From Streptomyces sp. Mut1 (GTDB lineage Bacteria > Actinomycetota > Actinomycetes > Streptomycetales > Streptomycetaceae): a DNA stretch of 64,000 nt. A model generated the notes under the pieces. That model was not told where the DNA came from and did no database searches. It saw nothing but the letters and a program-made list of their open reading frames with translations. The stretch covers positions 6,768,001 through 6,832,000 of the forward strand of contig NZ_CP120997.1 of the NCBI RefSeq assembly GCF_030719295.1. The letters are read 5' to 3'. Below, piece by piece: positions 43,974-52,401 of the stretch (position 1 is its first letter; each line of letters begins with the position of its first letter). Both the position numbers and the translations under genes were made by a program.

Positions 43974-45223
43974 AACTGCGTGTGCTCGGGGCCGTGTGCG
44001 CGGCCCTCGCCCTCACCCTCGTGGGGTGCAGCGAGAAGGCCAAGTCCTCCGACGCGGGAGACGGTGGTGGCAAGGGCGGGGTGAAGACCGGCGAGGGCGT
44101 CACCGACTCGGTGATCCGGCTCGGCGCGCTCACCGACATGACCGGCGTCTACGCCTCACTCGGCAAGAGCGTCACCCAGGCCCAGCAGCTCTGGGTCAAG
44201 CAGACCAACGCCGCGGGCGGCATCTGCGACCGGAAGATCGAACTCACCGTCCGCGACCACGGCTACGACCCGCAGAAGGCCGTCGCCGGATACACCGAGC
44301 TGGAACCGAAGGTGCTGGGCTTCGTCCAGTTCATCGGCTCCCCGTTCGTGGCGGCGGTCGAGCAGCGCATCGACGGCCAGGACAAGGGGCTCGTCCTGCC
44401 GCAGGCCTGGTCGGCGAATCTGGTCGGCAGCAAGTACATCAGGGTCATCGGCGCCACGTACGACGTCGAGACGATCAACGCGATCGACTACCTGCTGGCC
44501 GAGAAGCGCATCGCCAAGGGCGACCGGATCGGCCATGTGTACTTCGAGGGCGACTACGGCGAGAACGCCCTGGCCGGTTCGAAGTACGCGGCGAAGCAGG
44601 CCGGCCTCACCGTCGTCGAGCAGAAGATCAAGCCCACCGACAACGACATGACCGCCCAGGTCTCCGCCCTCAAGCAGGCCGGTGTGAAGGCCGTCGTCGT
44701 CAGCGCGGGCCCGCGCCAGGCCGCCTCGCTGGTCGGGGTAGCCGCCGCCACCGGCCTCAAGGTGCCGGTCATCGGCAACAACTCGGCCTATGCCCCGCAG
44801 CTGCTGGCGACCCAGGCGGGCCCGGCCCTGATGAAGGACTACTACGTCGCCGCCTCCACCCTCCCGATCGGCGACCCGGGCGCCGGCCCGGCGAAGCTGT
44901 CCAAGGAGTACGCCGCCGCGTACCCCAAGGACGGCCTCGACAACGGCGTCATCGCCGGTTACACGGCCGCGGACCTGTACGGCGACGCGCTGAAGAAGGC
45001 CTGCGCGGCGAAGGACCTCACCCGCGAGGGCATCGACAAGGCCCTGCTGACCATCACGGACTTCGGTGGCGACTTCGGGGTGTCGCACGACTTCTCGGAC
45101 CCGGCGGCGCCGTCCACCCGGGAGAGCGTGATCATGAAGCCGGACGACGGGACCCCCGGCGGTCTGAAGGTGGTCCGGCCCGCCCAGGCGGCTGCCGCTG
45201 CCGAGTCCTTCACCGTCAAGTAG
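43970..45223 (+). CDS. ABC transporter substrate-binding lipoprotein (LivJ/LivK type, Peripla_BP_6)
   Basis: The 417-aa protein has a signal peptide with lipobox ALTLVGC (Cys20 lipidated) and a Gly-rich linker. The mature Peripla_BP_6 domain begins DSVIRLGALTDMTGVYASLGK. It binds the ligand, probably a branched-chain amino acid or a related compound such as an amide or urea, outside the membrane. The ATG overlaps the LivM-like stop by 4 bp. A 12-bp terminator stem follows. Confidence 0.92.
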   Translation: MKLRVLGAVCAALALTLVGCSEKAKSSDAGDGGGKGGVKTGEGVTDSVIRLGALTDMTGVYASLGKSVTQAQQLWVKQTNAAGGICDRKIELTVRDHGYDPQKAVAGYTELEPKVLGFVQFIGSPFVAAVEQRIDGQDKGLVLPQAWSANLVGSKYIRVIGATYDVETINAIDYLLAEKRIAKGDRIGHVYFEGDYGENALAGSKYAAKQAGLTVVEQKIKPTDNDMTAQVSALKQAGVKAVVVSAGPRQAASLVGVAAATGLKVPVIGNNSAYAPQLLATQAGPALMKDYYVAASTLPIGDPGAGPAKLSKEYAAAYPKDGLDNGVIAGYTAADLYGDALKKACAAKDLTREGIDKALLTITDFGGDFGVSHDFSDPAAPSTRESVIMKPDDGTPGGLKVVRPAQAAAAAESFTVK

Positions 45224-45246
45224 CTCCTTCACCTCTTTGGCAACGG

Positions 45247-45283
45247 CCGGCGGGCGGCACGCGCGATGCGCGCCGCCCGCCGG
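45247..45283 (+). terminator. Terminator of the Liv-type operon
   Basis: CCGGCGGGCGGC pairs perfectly with GCCGCCCGCCGG across a 13-nt loop, 23 bp after the last stop. It may also serve the convergent glycosidase gene. Confidence 0.85.
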
Positions 45284-45299
45284 TTCTCCGTGTGCCGGG

Positions 45300-47681
45300 T
45301 CAGCTGGTGTAGGCCTCCAGTTCCGAGAGCTGCGCGGCCGGCCAGCCGGTGTTGGCGGTGAACGTCAGCCGCAGATAGCGGGCCGACGTGCCGGGCAGGG
45401 TGACGGTCGCCTGATTACCGCTCGACGGGTCGAAGGTGTAGCCCGCCGACGCCTTGAGCGAGCTGTACGTGGTGTTGTCGGTGCTGCCCGACACGCTCAG
45501 CGTCTGCGTGCGGGTGGCCCAGGCGGCCGCCGGGGGCAGCTTCAGGACCAGCCGCTTGACCGTCTTGGCGGCGCCGAGGTCCACCGTGATGGTCTGCGGG
45601 AAGGCGTTGTTGGCGCTCTCCCAGTAGGTGTCCGCGTTGCCGTCGACCGCGTTGGACGCGCCGTACACGTCCGCGTGGCCGGACTCGGTGACCTGACGGC
45701 CCTGGGCGAGGTTGCCCGTCTCGGCCGGCGGGTCGGTGGGGTCAGTCGGATCGGTGGGGTCGGTCGGGTCGGTCGGGTCCGTGGGGTCCGTCGGGCCGGT
45801 GCCGCCGCCCGGCACTCCGCCGTTGGTCCACACCGGGTCCGGCCAGGTGCCGGTGCAGGCCGGCGGGTCGGCGTACCAGCCGGAGTTCCCCGAGCCCCGG
45901 GTGATCTGGAAACCGCTGCCGACACAGTTGTGGATCGGGTTGGACTGCGCGATGTGCGTGGCCACGACATTGTTGAACGTGGCGGTGCCCGGCGCCTGGA
46001 TCTGGAGCGCGTAGGTGCCCGCGCCGTCGATCCTGATGTTGTCGAAGTGCAGGCCGTTGGCGGAGCCCTCGATGAGGTGGATCGCGGCGTAGGAACTGTC
46101 GAGTATCTCGGTGTCGGAGATGTTGACCGTGGCGTTGATCGGTTCGTTCAGCCCGCTGAACCAGATCGCGCCGACCCCGAAGTTCCAGTTGTAGTCGCTG
46201 TTCCCGGTCCGGATCAGGGTGTTGCGGGCCGCCGTGGTGGTGCCGGAGACGGCCGTGCCCTGGCCGGAGTTCACACCGGGGTAGCGGTTGGCGATGTGCA
46301 GGCCGCCGCCGTTGGAGATGGTGTCCGACATGACGTTGTCGGAGATGGTGATGTCCTTGCCGCCGTACGTGACGATGTTGTTGGCGAGGATCGGCAGGAT
46401 CACGGTGTTGAACGTGAACTTGTTCTTCACGTTCGGGATGTTCTCCGCCCACATCGCCAGGCCGTCGTCACCGGTGTTGCGGACGAAGGTGTTGGTGACC
46501 GTGGAGTTGGTGACGCCGTAGTGGAAGTTCACGCCGTCGGCGGTCTGGTCCAGGATGCGGCTGTTCTTGATGGTGAAGTTGTCCATCGGGCCGTCCATCC
46601 AGGCGCCGCACTTGGTGTGCTGCATCCAGACGTTGTCGACGGTCGAGTCCGACAGGGCCCCGCCGATGGCGTTGACCTGGTCGTTGTCCTCCCGCTCCTG
46701 GATGTCGCCGATGATGGCGAAGTCCTTGAGCGTGACGTTGCTGCTGCCACCGTCCGCGGCGTACCTGCCGTAGACGCCGACGGCCTTGCTCCGGTTCGAC
46801 GGGTCGCGCCCGGTCAGCACGGAGTACCAGGGACCGGCGCCGCGCAGGGTCACCTTGTCCACGATGATGTGGTCGCGGACCTGGAAGGTGCCCTGGGGGA
46901 TGTACACCTCCTTGCCCTGCGCCTTGCCCGCGTCGACGGCCGCCTGGATCTTGGCGGTCGAGTCGGCGGCCCCGGTCGGGTCGGCCCCGAAGTCGGCGAC
47001 GACGTCGAGGGCGCCCGAGGGCTTCGCGGTGGGCGCCGCCACCTGCTCGAAGTCCGCCAGGTCGATCGTGAAGGACGGTGAGGCCGAGGTGGACGAGACC
47101 TGGAGCCGGACCTTCGTGCCGGCCGCGAGGGTGGACCCGAACATGGTCCGGGCCTCGTCGTAGAAGTGGTGCGGGTTGGTGTCGCCCGGGTTGTTGTTGA
47201 ACGGGTAGCCGCCGTAGTACCAGCCGTACTTCGAGGTGACCGGCACCGCCTTGGGCGAGCCGCCGTTCACCAGTACGTCGATCGAGGCGTCCCGGCCCGT
47301 GCCGGCGGCGTTGTCCGGCAGCGAGTACCGGAAGGACATTGCGTTGGCCGGTGCGGTGAGCGTGAACTCCACGTACTCACCGACCGCGTCCAGCGTCACC
47401 GCCTGCCGGCCCGAGGCCTCGGAGGGCAGCGTGCCGTAGAGGCGGTTCGGGCCGATCAGCGTGCCGTTGGTGGCCGCGTACTCGGCCTCCTGTTCCGTGA
47501 ACGGGACGGTCGCGCCGCGGCCGGTAACCGCGAGCGGCGAAGGGGCGGGCACACCGGCCGCCTGGGCGGCGGGCGCGCTGGACAGAACCACGGCGGCGGC
47601 GGTGCCGAACGCGGCGAGTGCCAGGGAGAGCGAGGCGGATACGGACCGTCTGAGCAGGGGGCGTCTGGGTGGTGAAGTCAC
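45300..47681 (-). CDS. Secreted beta-helix glycosidase (GH87 alpha-1,3-glucanase/mycodextranase-like) with CBM32-type domain
   Basis: The 793-aa exported protein has a signal peptide (about 1-42). A CBM35-like region (about 70-210, VGEYVEFTLTAPANAMSFRYSLPD) is followed by a right-handed beta-helix catalytic region (about 220-610, starting VVADFGADPTGAADSTAKIQ, with acidic clusters such as NTGDDGLAMW). After a Thr-Asp-Pro repeat linker comes a discoidin/F5-8-type CBM32 (about 665-793). The combination resembles GH87 enzymes that cut alpha-1,3-glucan of fungal walls; polysaccharide lyase activity is an alternative. GTG 47681 is chosen with AAGGA 10 nt upstream. The promoter area (47740-47810) has more A/T than its surroundings. 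Confidence 0.8.
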   Translation of the reverse strand: MTSPPRRPLLRRSVSASLSLALAAFGTAAAVVLSSAPAAQAAGVPAPSPLAVTGRGATVPFTEQEAEYAATNGTLIGPNRLYGTLPSEASGRQAVTLDAVGEYVEFTLTAPANAMSFRYSLPDNAAGTGRDASIDVLVNGGSPKAVPVTSKYGWYYGGYPFNNNPGDTNPHHFYDEARTMFGSTLAAGTKVRLQVSSTSASPSFTIDLADFEQVAAPTAKPSGALDVVADFGADPTGAADSTAKIQAAVDAGKAQGKEVYIPQGTFQVRDHIIVDKVTLRGAGPWYSVLTGRDPSNRSKAVGVYGRYAADGGSSNVTLKDFAIIGDIQEREDNDQVNAIGGALSDSTVDNVWMQHTKCGAWMDGPMDNFTIKNSRILDQTADGVNFHYGVTNSTVTNTFVRNTGDDGLAMWAENIPNVKNKFTFNTVILPILANNIVTYGGKDITISDNVMSDTISNGGGLHIANRYPGVNSGQGTAVSGTTTAARNTLIRTGNSDYNWNFGVGAIWFSGLNEPINATVNISDTEILDSSYAAIHLIEGSANGLHFDNIRIDGAGTYALQIQAPGTATFNNVVATHIAQSNPIHNCVGSGFQITRGSGNSGWYADPPACTGTWPDPVWTNGGVPGGGTGPTDPTDPTDPTDPTDPTDPTDPPAETGNLAQGRQVTESGHADVYGASNAVDGNADTYWESANNAFPQTITVDLGAAKTVKRLVLKLPPAAAWATRTQTLSVSGSTDNTTYSSLKASAGYTFDPSSGNQATVTLPGTSARYLRLTFTANTGWPAAQLSELEAYTS
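45733..45800 (-). repeat. 9-bp tandem repeat encoding a (TDP)n linker
   Basis: About seven near-identical 9-bp units (minus strand of the GGTCGGTGG/GGTCGGTCG type) encode Thr-Asp-Pro repeats between the catalytic and CBM32 domains. Like the EPV array in the ABC ATPase it keeps frame, so it can expand or contract neutrally. Confidence 0.85.
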
Positions 47682-47913
47682 GTCGAAGTCGTCCTTGCGG
47701 CTCGTGGGGCTCTGCGGACGTCCCACAGGCTAGGAGCACCGTCGCAAGGAAGTCCACGGCGCTGCGCAAGAATTCGTTCTGAGAGCTAAAATTAATGACG
47801 TAAACCTGGGAAGAATGCGGACTGTGCGGGGGTTACGGGTGAATCCCCGGCTCTCCCGGTCCGAGGCGCGCAAGCCGCTTACGGCTCGGCGGGGCTCCTG
47901 GACCCCGCATGCG

Positions 47914-47949
47914 CGAGGGCCCGGACGCCTGTCGGCATCCGGGCCCTCG
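47914..47949 (-). terminator. Terminator of the psd-pssA operon
   Basis: CGAGGGCCCGGA pairs with TCCGGGCCCTCG across a 12-nt loop, 15 bp beyond the pssA stop. The remaining part of the gap is the promoter side of the beta-helix glycosidase gene. Confidence 0.8.
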
Positions 47950-47964
47950 TGATGTACGGCGGGG

Positions 47965-48819
47965 CTACGGCAGCTGCGCCGCCCGTGCCTCGCGCCGGTT
48001 GCCGCGGAAGGTGTTCACGCGGCGGGCGGTCGCGAAGAGCGGGATGACCGCGCCCAGGACCACCTGGAGCGCACAGCCGGTCTGCAGGAGCAGCTGGCCG
48101 CCGGGGGCGTCGAACGCCCACGCCGCCAGGAGCCCCATCGCGGCCACGATCCAGCCGAGCATCGCCACCGCGAGGACGCCCCGCGGCTTCGGGTACTCGA
48201 CCCGGCTGACCATCAGCCACGCCACACCGATGATCGCGAGCAGCGTGGGCACGAAGGGCAGCTCCAGGAGCACGATCGAGATGACCGTGAGCGCTCCGAA
48301 GGGGCTGGGCATGCCCTGGAACATGCCGTCCTTCATGGTCACGCAGGAGAACCGCGCAAGCCTGAGCACCACCGCCAGCAGCACCACGATCGCCGCGAGT
48401 GCCGAGACCCGCTGGTGTGCGTCGTCCGCGACCATGCCGTACACGAGGACGAAGTACGCCGGGGCGAGCCCGAAGCTGATGAGGTCCGAGAGGTTGTCCA
48501 GCTCGGCGCCCATCGGCGAGGAACGCAGCTTGCGGGCCACGAGCCCGTCGAACAGGTCGAAGACCGCTGCCATGAGCATGAGGATCACGGCGGTGGCCGC
48601 GGAGTGCCGCGCCATGCCGCTCTCGTCGCTGCCCGTGAGGTGCGGGATCAGGATGCCCGTGGTCGTGAAGTACACGGCCATGAAGCCGCACGTGGCGTTA
48701 CCGAGGGTGAGGGTGTCCGCTATCGACAGCCGCATCGAGAGCGGCATGTCCTCGGCGTCGTCCTCCGCCTCGGCCTCCGGCACCCAGCCGGCCTGTGTAT
48801 CGGGATCAATCACGGTCAA
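47965..48819 (-). CDS. pssA: CDP-diacylglycerol-serine O-phosphatidyltransferase
   Basis: The 284-aa membrane enzyme makes phosphatidylserine from CDP-diacylglycerol and L-serine. The CDP-alcohol phosphotransferase motif is complete (FDGLVARKLRSSPMGAELDNLSD, D-G-x2-A-R-x8-G-x3-D-x3-D), and there are several hydrophobic helices. The start is either TTG 48819 (AGGGG about 9 nt upstream) or GTG 48813; both overlap the end of psd. It therefore sits in one operon with psd, which converts its product to phosphatidylethanolamine. Confidence 0.93.
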   Translation of the reverse strand: MTVIDPDTQAGWVPEAEAEDDAEDMPLSMRLSIADTLTLGNATCGFMAVYFTTTGILIPHLTGSDESGMARHSAATAVILMLMAAVFDLFDGLVARKLRSSPMGAELDNLSDLISFGLAPAYFVLVYGMVADDAHQRVSALAAIVVLLAVVLRLARFSCVTMKDGMFQGMPSPFGALTVISIVLLELPFVPTLLAIIGVAWLMVSRVEYPKPRGVLAVAMLGWIVAAMGLLAAWAFDAPGGQLLLQTGCALQVVLGAVIPLFATARRVNTFRGNRREARAAQLP

Positions 48820-49453
48820 TGCGAGTCACCCCTGCGGTTGTGGCCTGGCCGACCTCGACCGCGACGTCCACACCTTCCGGAAGGTAGATGTCGACGCGCG
48901 AGCCGAAACGGATCAGCCCGATGCGCTCGCCCTGCTCCACCTTCGTGCCCTGCGGGATGTAGGGGACGATGCGCCGGGCTACAGCACCCGCGATCTGCAC
49001 CATCTCGATGTCACCCAGTTCGGTGTCGAAGTGCCAGACAACGCGCTCGTTGTTCTCGCTCTCCTTGTTGAACGCGGGGACGAAGCCACCGGGCACGTGC
49101 TCGACCGACGTCACCGTGCCGGCCAGCGGCGCGCGGTTGACGTGGACGTTCAGCGGGCTCATGAAGATCGCGACGCGGGTACGTCCGTCCTTCCACGGCA
49201 TGATGCTCTGCACCACGCCGTCGGCCGGTGAGATGACGCGCCCCCCGGTGATCTCTCGCTCCGGGTCGCGGAAGAACCAGAGCATGCCCGCCGCGAGCGC
49301 GGTGGTGGGCACGGCCACGGCCGCCCAGCGCCCGGACCGGCGGGCGCGGGTCAGGCTGAGGGCGGCGGTGGCGACGGTCGGCAGGAGCCACGGCGAAGCT
49401 CCGCGTGCGATGCGGACCCGGCCGCGTGAGGCAGAGGTATGGCTGTCGGGCAT
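48806..49453 (-). CDS. psd: Phosphatidylserine decarboxylase proenzyme
   Basis: This 215-aa proenzyme is of the short actinobacterial/archaeal-like class. It self-cleaves between Gly184 and Ser185 in IRFGSRVD, forming the pyruvoyl group at the new N-terminus of the alpha chain. Other conserved parts are FFRDPEREI, SPADGVVQSI and MSPLNVHVNRAP. A hydrophobic stretch (about 45-62) should bind it to the membrane. ATG 49453 has GAAGG upstream. It overlaps pssA by 14 bp. Confidence 0.95.
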   Translation of the reverse strand: MPDSHTSASRGRVRIARGASPWLLPTVATAALSLTRARRSGRWAAVAVPTTALAAGMLWFFRDPEREITGGRVISPADGVVQSIMPWKDGRTRVAIFMSPLNVHVNRAPLAGTVTSVEHVPGGFVPAFNKESENNERVVWHFDTELGDIEMVQIAGAVARRIVPYIPQGTKVEQGERIGLIRFGSRVDIYLPEGVDVAVEVGQATTAGVTRIDRD

Positions 49454-49605
49454 GGATGACCTTCGTAGCGGATGAGGCCGCGCTGGCAAACGGGGGACGG
49501 CGGCTTTTCCGGCGATGTTATCGGTTGCTGGCCGCAACTGGGCAAGCCAGCAGCCGAGTCGGACGTCTGGAAGGCACCGGTTGAGGATGACAGGGTGTGA
49601 TCTTC

Positions 49606-49627
49606 TTCGCGGTTAAATCGCCGCGAA
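49606..49627 (-). terminator. Short hairpin after the ethylmalonyl-CoA operon
   Basis: TTCGCGG and CCGCGAA form a perfect 7-bp stem with an 8-nt A/T-containing loop, 9 bp past the stop of the last pathway gene. The 182-bp gap also has a possible psd promoter (TTGCCC-N19-TAACAT, minus strand) with long spacing. Confidence 0.5.
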
Positions 49628-49635
49628 AGGGACAA

Positions 49636-50841
49636 TCAACCCTGGAAACGGTACTCCTCAAGGAGTCGGCGCCCGATGATCATTTTCTGGATCTCGGCGG
49701 TACCTTCGCCGATCAGCAGCATCGGGGCCTCCCGGTAGAGGCGCTCGATCTCGTACTCCTTGGAGAAGCCGTAACCGCCGTGGATACGGAAGGCGTCCTC
49801 GACGACTTCCTTGCAGTACTCGGAGGCGAGGTACTTCGCCATCCCTGCCTCCAGGTCGTTTCGCTCCCCGGAGTCCTTTTTGCGCGCTGCGTTTACCATC
49901 ATCGCATGGGCGGCCTCGACCTTGGTGGCCATTTCGGCCAGCTTGAACTGGATGGCCTGGTGCTGCGCGATGGGCTTTCCGAAGGTCTGGCGCTGCTGTG
50001 CGTAGGAAACGCCCAGTTCGAATGCACGCTGTGCGACGCCGCAGCCACGGGCCGCCACATTTACCCGGCCGACCTCCACTCCGTCCATCATTTGGTAAAA
50101 CCCTCGGCCGGTGGTGCCGCCGAGCACACGATTGGCCGGAATGCGTAGTCCGTCCATGATCAGCTCGGTGGTGTCGACCCCCTTGTAGCCCATCTTGTCG
50201 ATCTTCCCGGGGATCGTGAGCCCGGGGCGGACCTCGCCGAAGCCCGGTTCCTTCTCCACCAGGAACGTGGTCATCGACTTGTGCGGGGCGGTGCCCTCGG
50301 GGTGTCCTTCGTCACTCCGGCACAACACGGCGACCAGTGAGGACGTGCCGCCGTTCGTCAGCCACATCTTCTGGCCGTTCAGGACGTACTCCTCGCCGTC
50401 CCTGACGCCCTTGGAGCTGATCGCCGAGACGTCCGAGCCCAGCGCCGGCTCGGACATCGAGAACGCGCCCCGCACCTCGCCCAGCGCCATCCGGGGCAGG
50501 AAGGTGTCCTTCTGCTCCTGGGTGCCGTGCTGCTTGAGCATGTAGGCCACGATGAAGTGCGTGTTGATGATGCCCGACACGCTCATCCAGCCCCGGGCGA
50601 TCTCCTCCACGCACAGCGCGTACGTGAGCAGCGACTCGCCCAGACCGCCGTACTCCTCGGGAATCATCAGCCCGAACAGGCCGAGTTCCTTGAGCCCTTC
50701 CACGATCTCGGTCGGGTACTCGTCGCGGTGCTCCAGCTGGGTCGCGACCGGAATGATCTCCTTGTCGACGAAATCCCGGACCGTGGAGAGGATCTCCCGC
50801 TGGACGTCGTTGAGGCCGGCCGTCTGGGCGAGTCGCGTCAT
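49636..50841 (-). CDS. Acyl-CoA dehydrogenase, probable methylsuccinyl-CoA dehydrogenase
   Basis: The 401-aa flavoenzyme has the standard dehydrogenase layout. The FAD/substrate motif is FSMSEPALGSDVSAI, the VAARGCGVAQRAFELGVSYAQQRQTFG helix and RIHGGYGFSKEYEIERLYRE follow, and the catalytic Glu is in IGEGTAEIQK. In this operon it would oxidise (2S)-methylsuccinyl-CoA to mesaconyl-CoA. It is shorter than the proteobacterial methylsuccinyl-CoA dehydrogenase that I recall as about 550 aa, so this assignment rests on context. It starts 2 bp after the hydratase gene and is the last gene of the operon. Confidence 0.85.
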   Translation of the reverse strand: MTRLAQTAGLNDVQREILSTVRDFVDKEIIPVATQLEHRDEYPTEIVEGLKELGLFGLMIPEEYGGLGESLLTYALCVEEIARGWMSVSGIINTHFIVAYMLKQHGTQEQKDTFLPRMALGEVRGAFSMSEPALGSDVSAISSKGVRDGEEYVLNGQKMWLTNGGTSSLVAVLCRSDEGHPEGTAPHKSMTTFLVEKEPGFGEVRPGLTIPGKIDKMGYKGVDTTELIMDGLRIPANRVLGGTTGRGFYQMMDGVEVGRVNVAARGCGVAQRAFELGVSYAQQRQTFGKPIAQHQAIQFKLAEMATKVEAAHAMMVNAARKKDSGERNDLEAGMAKYLASEYCKEVVEDAFRIHGGYGFSKEYEIERLYREAPMLLIGEGTAEIQKMIIGRRLLEEYRFQG

Positions 50842-50843
50842 GG

Positions 50844-51371
50844 CTACTTCTCCACGTTCTTCTGCGAAGGCTGGTTCAGCTCCGGGCGGCCGGGCTGCTC
50901 CCCGCCCCGCTCCTTGATGTACGTCTCGGTGGGGACCATGACCTTGCGGCGGAACACGCAGACCAGCGTGCCGTCCTGCTTATAGCCCTTGGTCTCCACA
51001 TAAACGATTCCGCGGTCGCTCCTGGACCTCGACGGGGTCTTGTCCAGGACCGTCGTCTCGCCGTAGAGCGTGTCGCCGTGGAAGGTCGGCGCGACATGCT
51101 TCAGCGACTCGATCTCCAGGTTGGCGATGGCCTTTCCGGAGACGTCCGGCACCGACATGCCGAGCAACAGCGAGTAGATGTAGTTGCCGACGACGACGTT
51201 CCTGCCGAAATCGGTGGTCTTCTCCGCATAGTTGCTGTCCATGTGCAGCGGGTGATGATTCATGGTCAGCAGGCAGAAGAGGTGGTCGTCGTACTCGGTG
51301 ACGGTCTTTCCGGGCCAGTGCTTGTAGACCGCACCGACCTCGAATTCCTCGTAAGTGCGTCCGAACTGCAT
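50844..51371 (-). CDS. MaoC-family hydratase, probable mesaconyl-CoA hydratase
   Basis: The 175-aa protein has a single hot-dog fold. The MaoC hydratase-2 motif is visible in YDDHLFCLLTMNHHPLHMDSNYA (Asp and His of the active site), followed by GRNVVVGNYIYSLLLGMSV. It would hydrate mesaconyl-CoA to beta-methylmalyl-CoA, the substrate of the lyase encoded immediately upstream. It lies 1 bp from the lyase gene and 2 bp from the dehydrogenase gene. Confidence 0.87.
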   Translation of the reverse strand: MQFGRTYEEFEVGAVYKHWPGKTVTEYDDHLFCLLTMNHHPLHMDSNYAEKTTDFGRNVVVGNYIYSLLLGMSVPDVSGKAIANLEIESLKHVAPTFHGDTLYGETTVLDKTPSRSRSDRGIVYVETKGYKQDGTLVCVFRRKVMVPTETYIKERGGEQPGRPELNQPSQKNVEK

Positions 51372-51372
51372 A

Positions 51373-52401
51373 TCAGGCCTCCGGCGCTTCGAACTTGGAG
51401 GTGCGCTGCATGCCGGCCGCCCGGCCCTTGCCCGCGACGACCAGGGCCATCTTGCGGCTGGCCTCGTCGATCATCTCGTCACCGAGCATCGCCGAGCCCT
51501 TCTTGCCGCCCTCCTCGGAGGTGCACCAGTCGTAGGCGTCCAGGATCAGTTCGGCGTGGTCGTAGTCCTCCTGAGAGGGCGAGAACACCTCGTTCGCCGC
51601 GTCGACCTGACCCGGGTGCAGCACCCACTTGCCGTCGAAGCCGAGCGCCGCCGCACGGCCGGCGACCTCGCGGTAGGCGTCCACGTCGCGGATCTGGAGG
51701 AAGGGGCCGTCGATCGCCTGGAGGTCGTGCGTACGGGCCGCCATCAGGATGCGCATCAGGATGTAGTGGTAGGCGTCCGCCGGGTAGCCGGGCGGCTGCT
51801 GGCCGACGACCAGCGTCTTCATGTTGATCGACGCCATGAAGTCGGCCGGGCCGAAGATCAGCGTCTCCAGACGGGGTGAGGCGGCGCCGATCTCGTCGAT
51901 GTTGACGAGGCCCTTGGCGTTCTCGATCTGCGCCTCGATGCCGATCCGCCCGACCTCGAAGCCCATCGTCTTCTCGATCTGGGTGAGCAGCAGGTCCAGC
52001 GCGACGACCTGCTGGGCGTCCTGGACCTTCGGCAGCATGATGCAGTCGAGGTTCTGCCCGGCGCCCTCGACGACTGTGACGACGTCGCGGTACGTCCAGT
52101 GCGTCGTCCAGTCGTTGACCCGCACGACCCGGGTCTTGCCCGTCCAGTCGCCGTTGTTCAGCGCGTCGACGATGGTGTGCCGGGCACCCTCCTTGGCGAG
52201 CGGCGCGCAGGCGTCCTCCAGGTCCAGGAAGACCTGGTCGGCCGGGAGGCCCTGGGCCTTCTCCAGGAACCGGGGGTTCGAGCCGGGCACGGCCAGACAC
52301 GAGCGGCGCGGGCGCAGGCGGGAGGTGCCGTCCCGCAGGGACGTCTCTTGAGGGCGGTGGTGGGAGACGGGCGGGCGGTTCACGGGCGTGGGAGTGGTCA
52401 T
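51373..52401 (-). CDS. CitE/HpcH-type CoA-ester lyase, probable malyl/methylmalyl-CoA lyase
   Basis: The 342-aa TIM-barrel lyase has RRSCLAVPGSNPRFLEKA, the acidic FLDLEDACAP, the Mg-binding Glu in GIEAQIENAKGLVN and FGPADFMASINM. It would split beta-methylmalyl-CoA into glyoxylate and propionyl-CoA and may also act on malyl-CoA. Its ATG overlaps the ecm stop by 4 bp (ATGA). Confidence 0.88.
   Translation of the reverse strand: MTTPTPVNRPPVSHHRPQETSLRDGTSRLRPRRSCLAVPGSNPRFLEKAQGLPADQVFLDLEDACAPLAKEGARHTIVDALNNGDWTGKTRVVRVNDWTTHWTYRDVVTVVEGAGQNLDCIMLPKVQDAQQVVALDLLLTQIEKTMGFEVGRIGIEAQIENAKGLVNIDEIGAASPRLETLIFGPADFMASINMKTLVVGQQPPGYPADAYHYILMRILMAARTHDLQAIDGPFLQIRDVDAYREVAGRAAALGFDGKWVLHPGQVDAANEVFSPSQEDYDHAELILDAYDWCTSEEGGKKGSAMLGDEMIDEASRKMALVVAGKGRAAGMQRTSKFEAPEA

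Noticed and set aside
45700..45810. CRISPR-like array
   Set aside because: The repeat is a 9-bp in-frame coding repeat giving Thr-Asp-Pro units, with no spacers.
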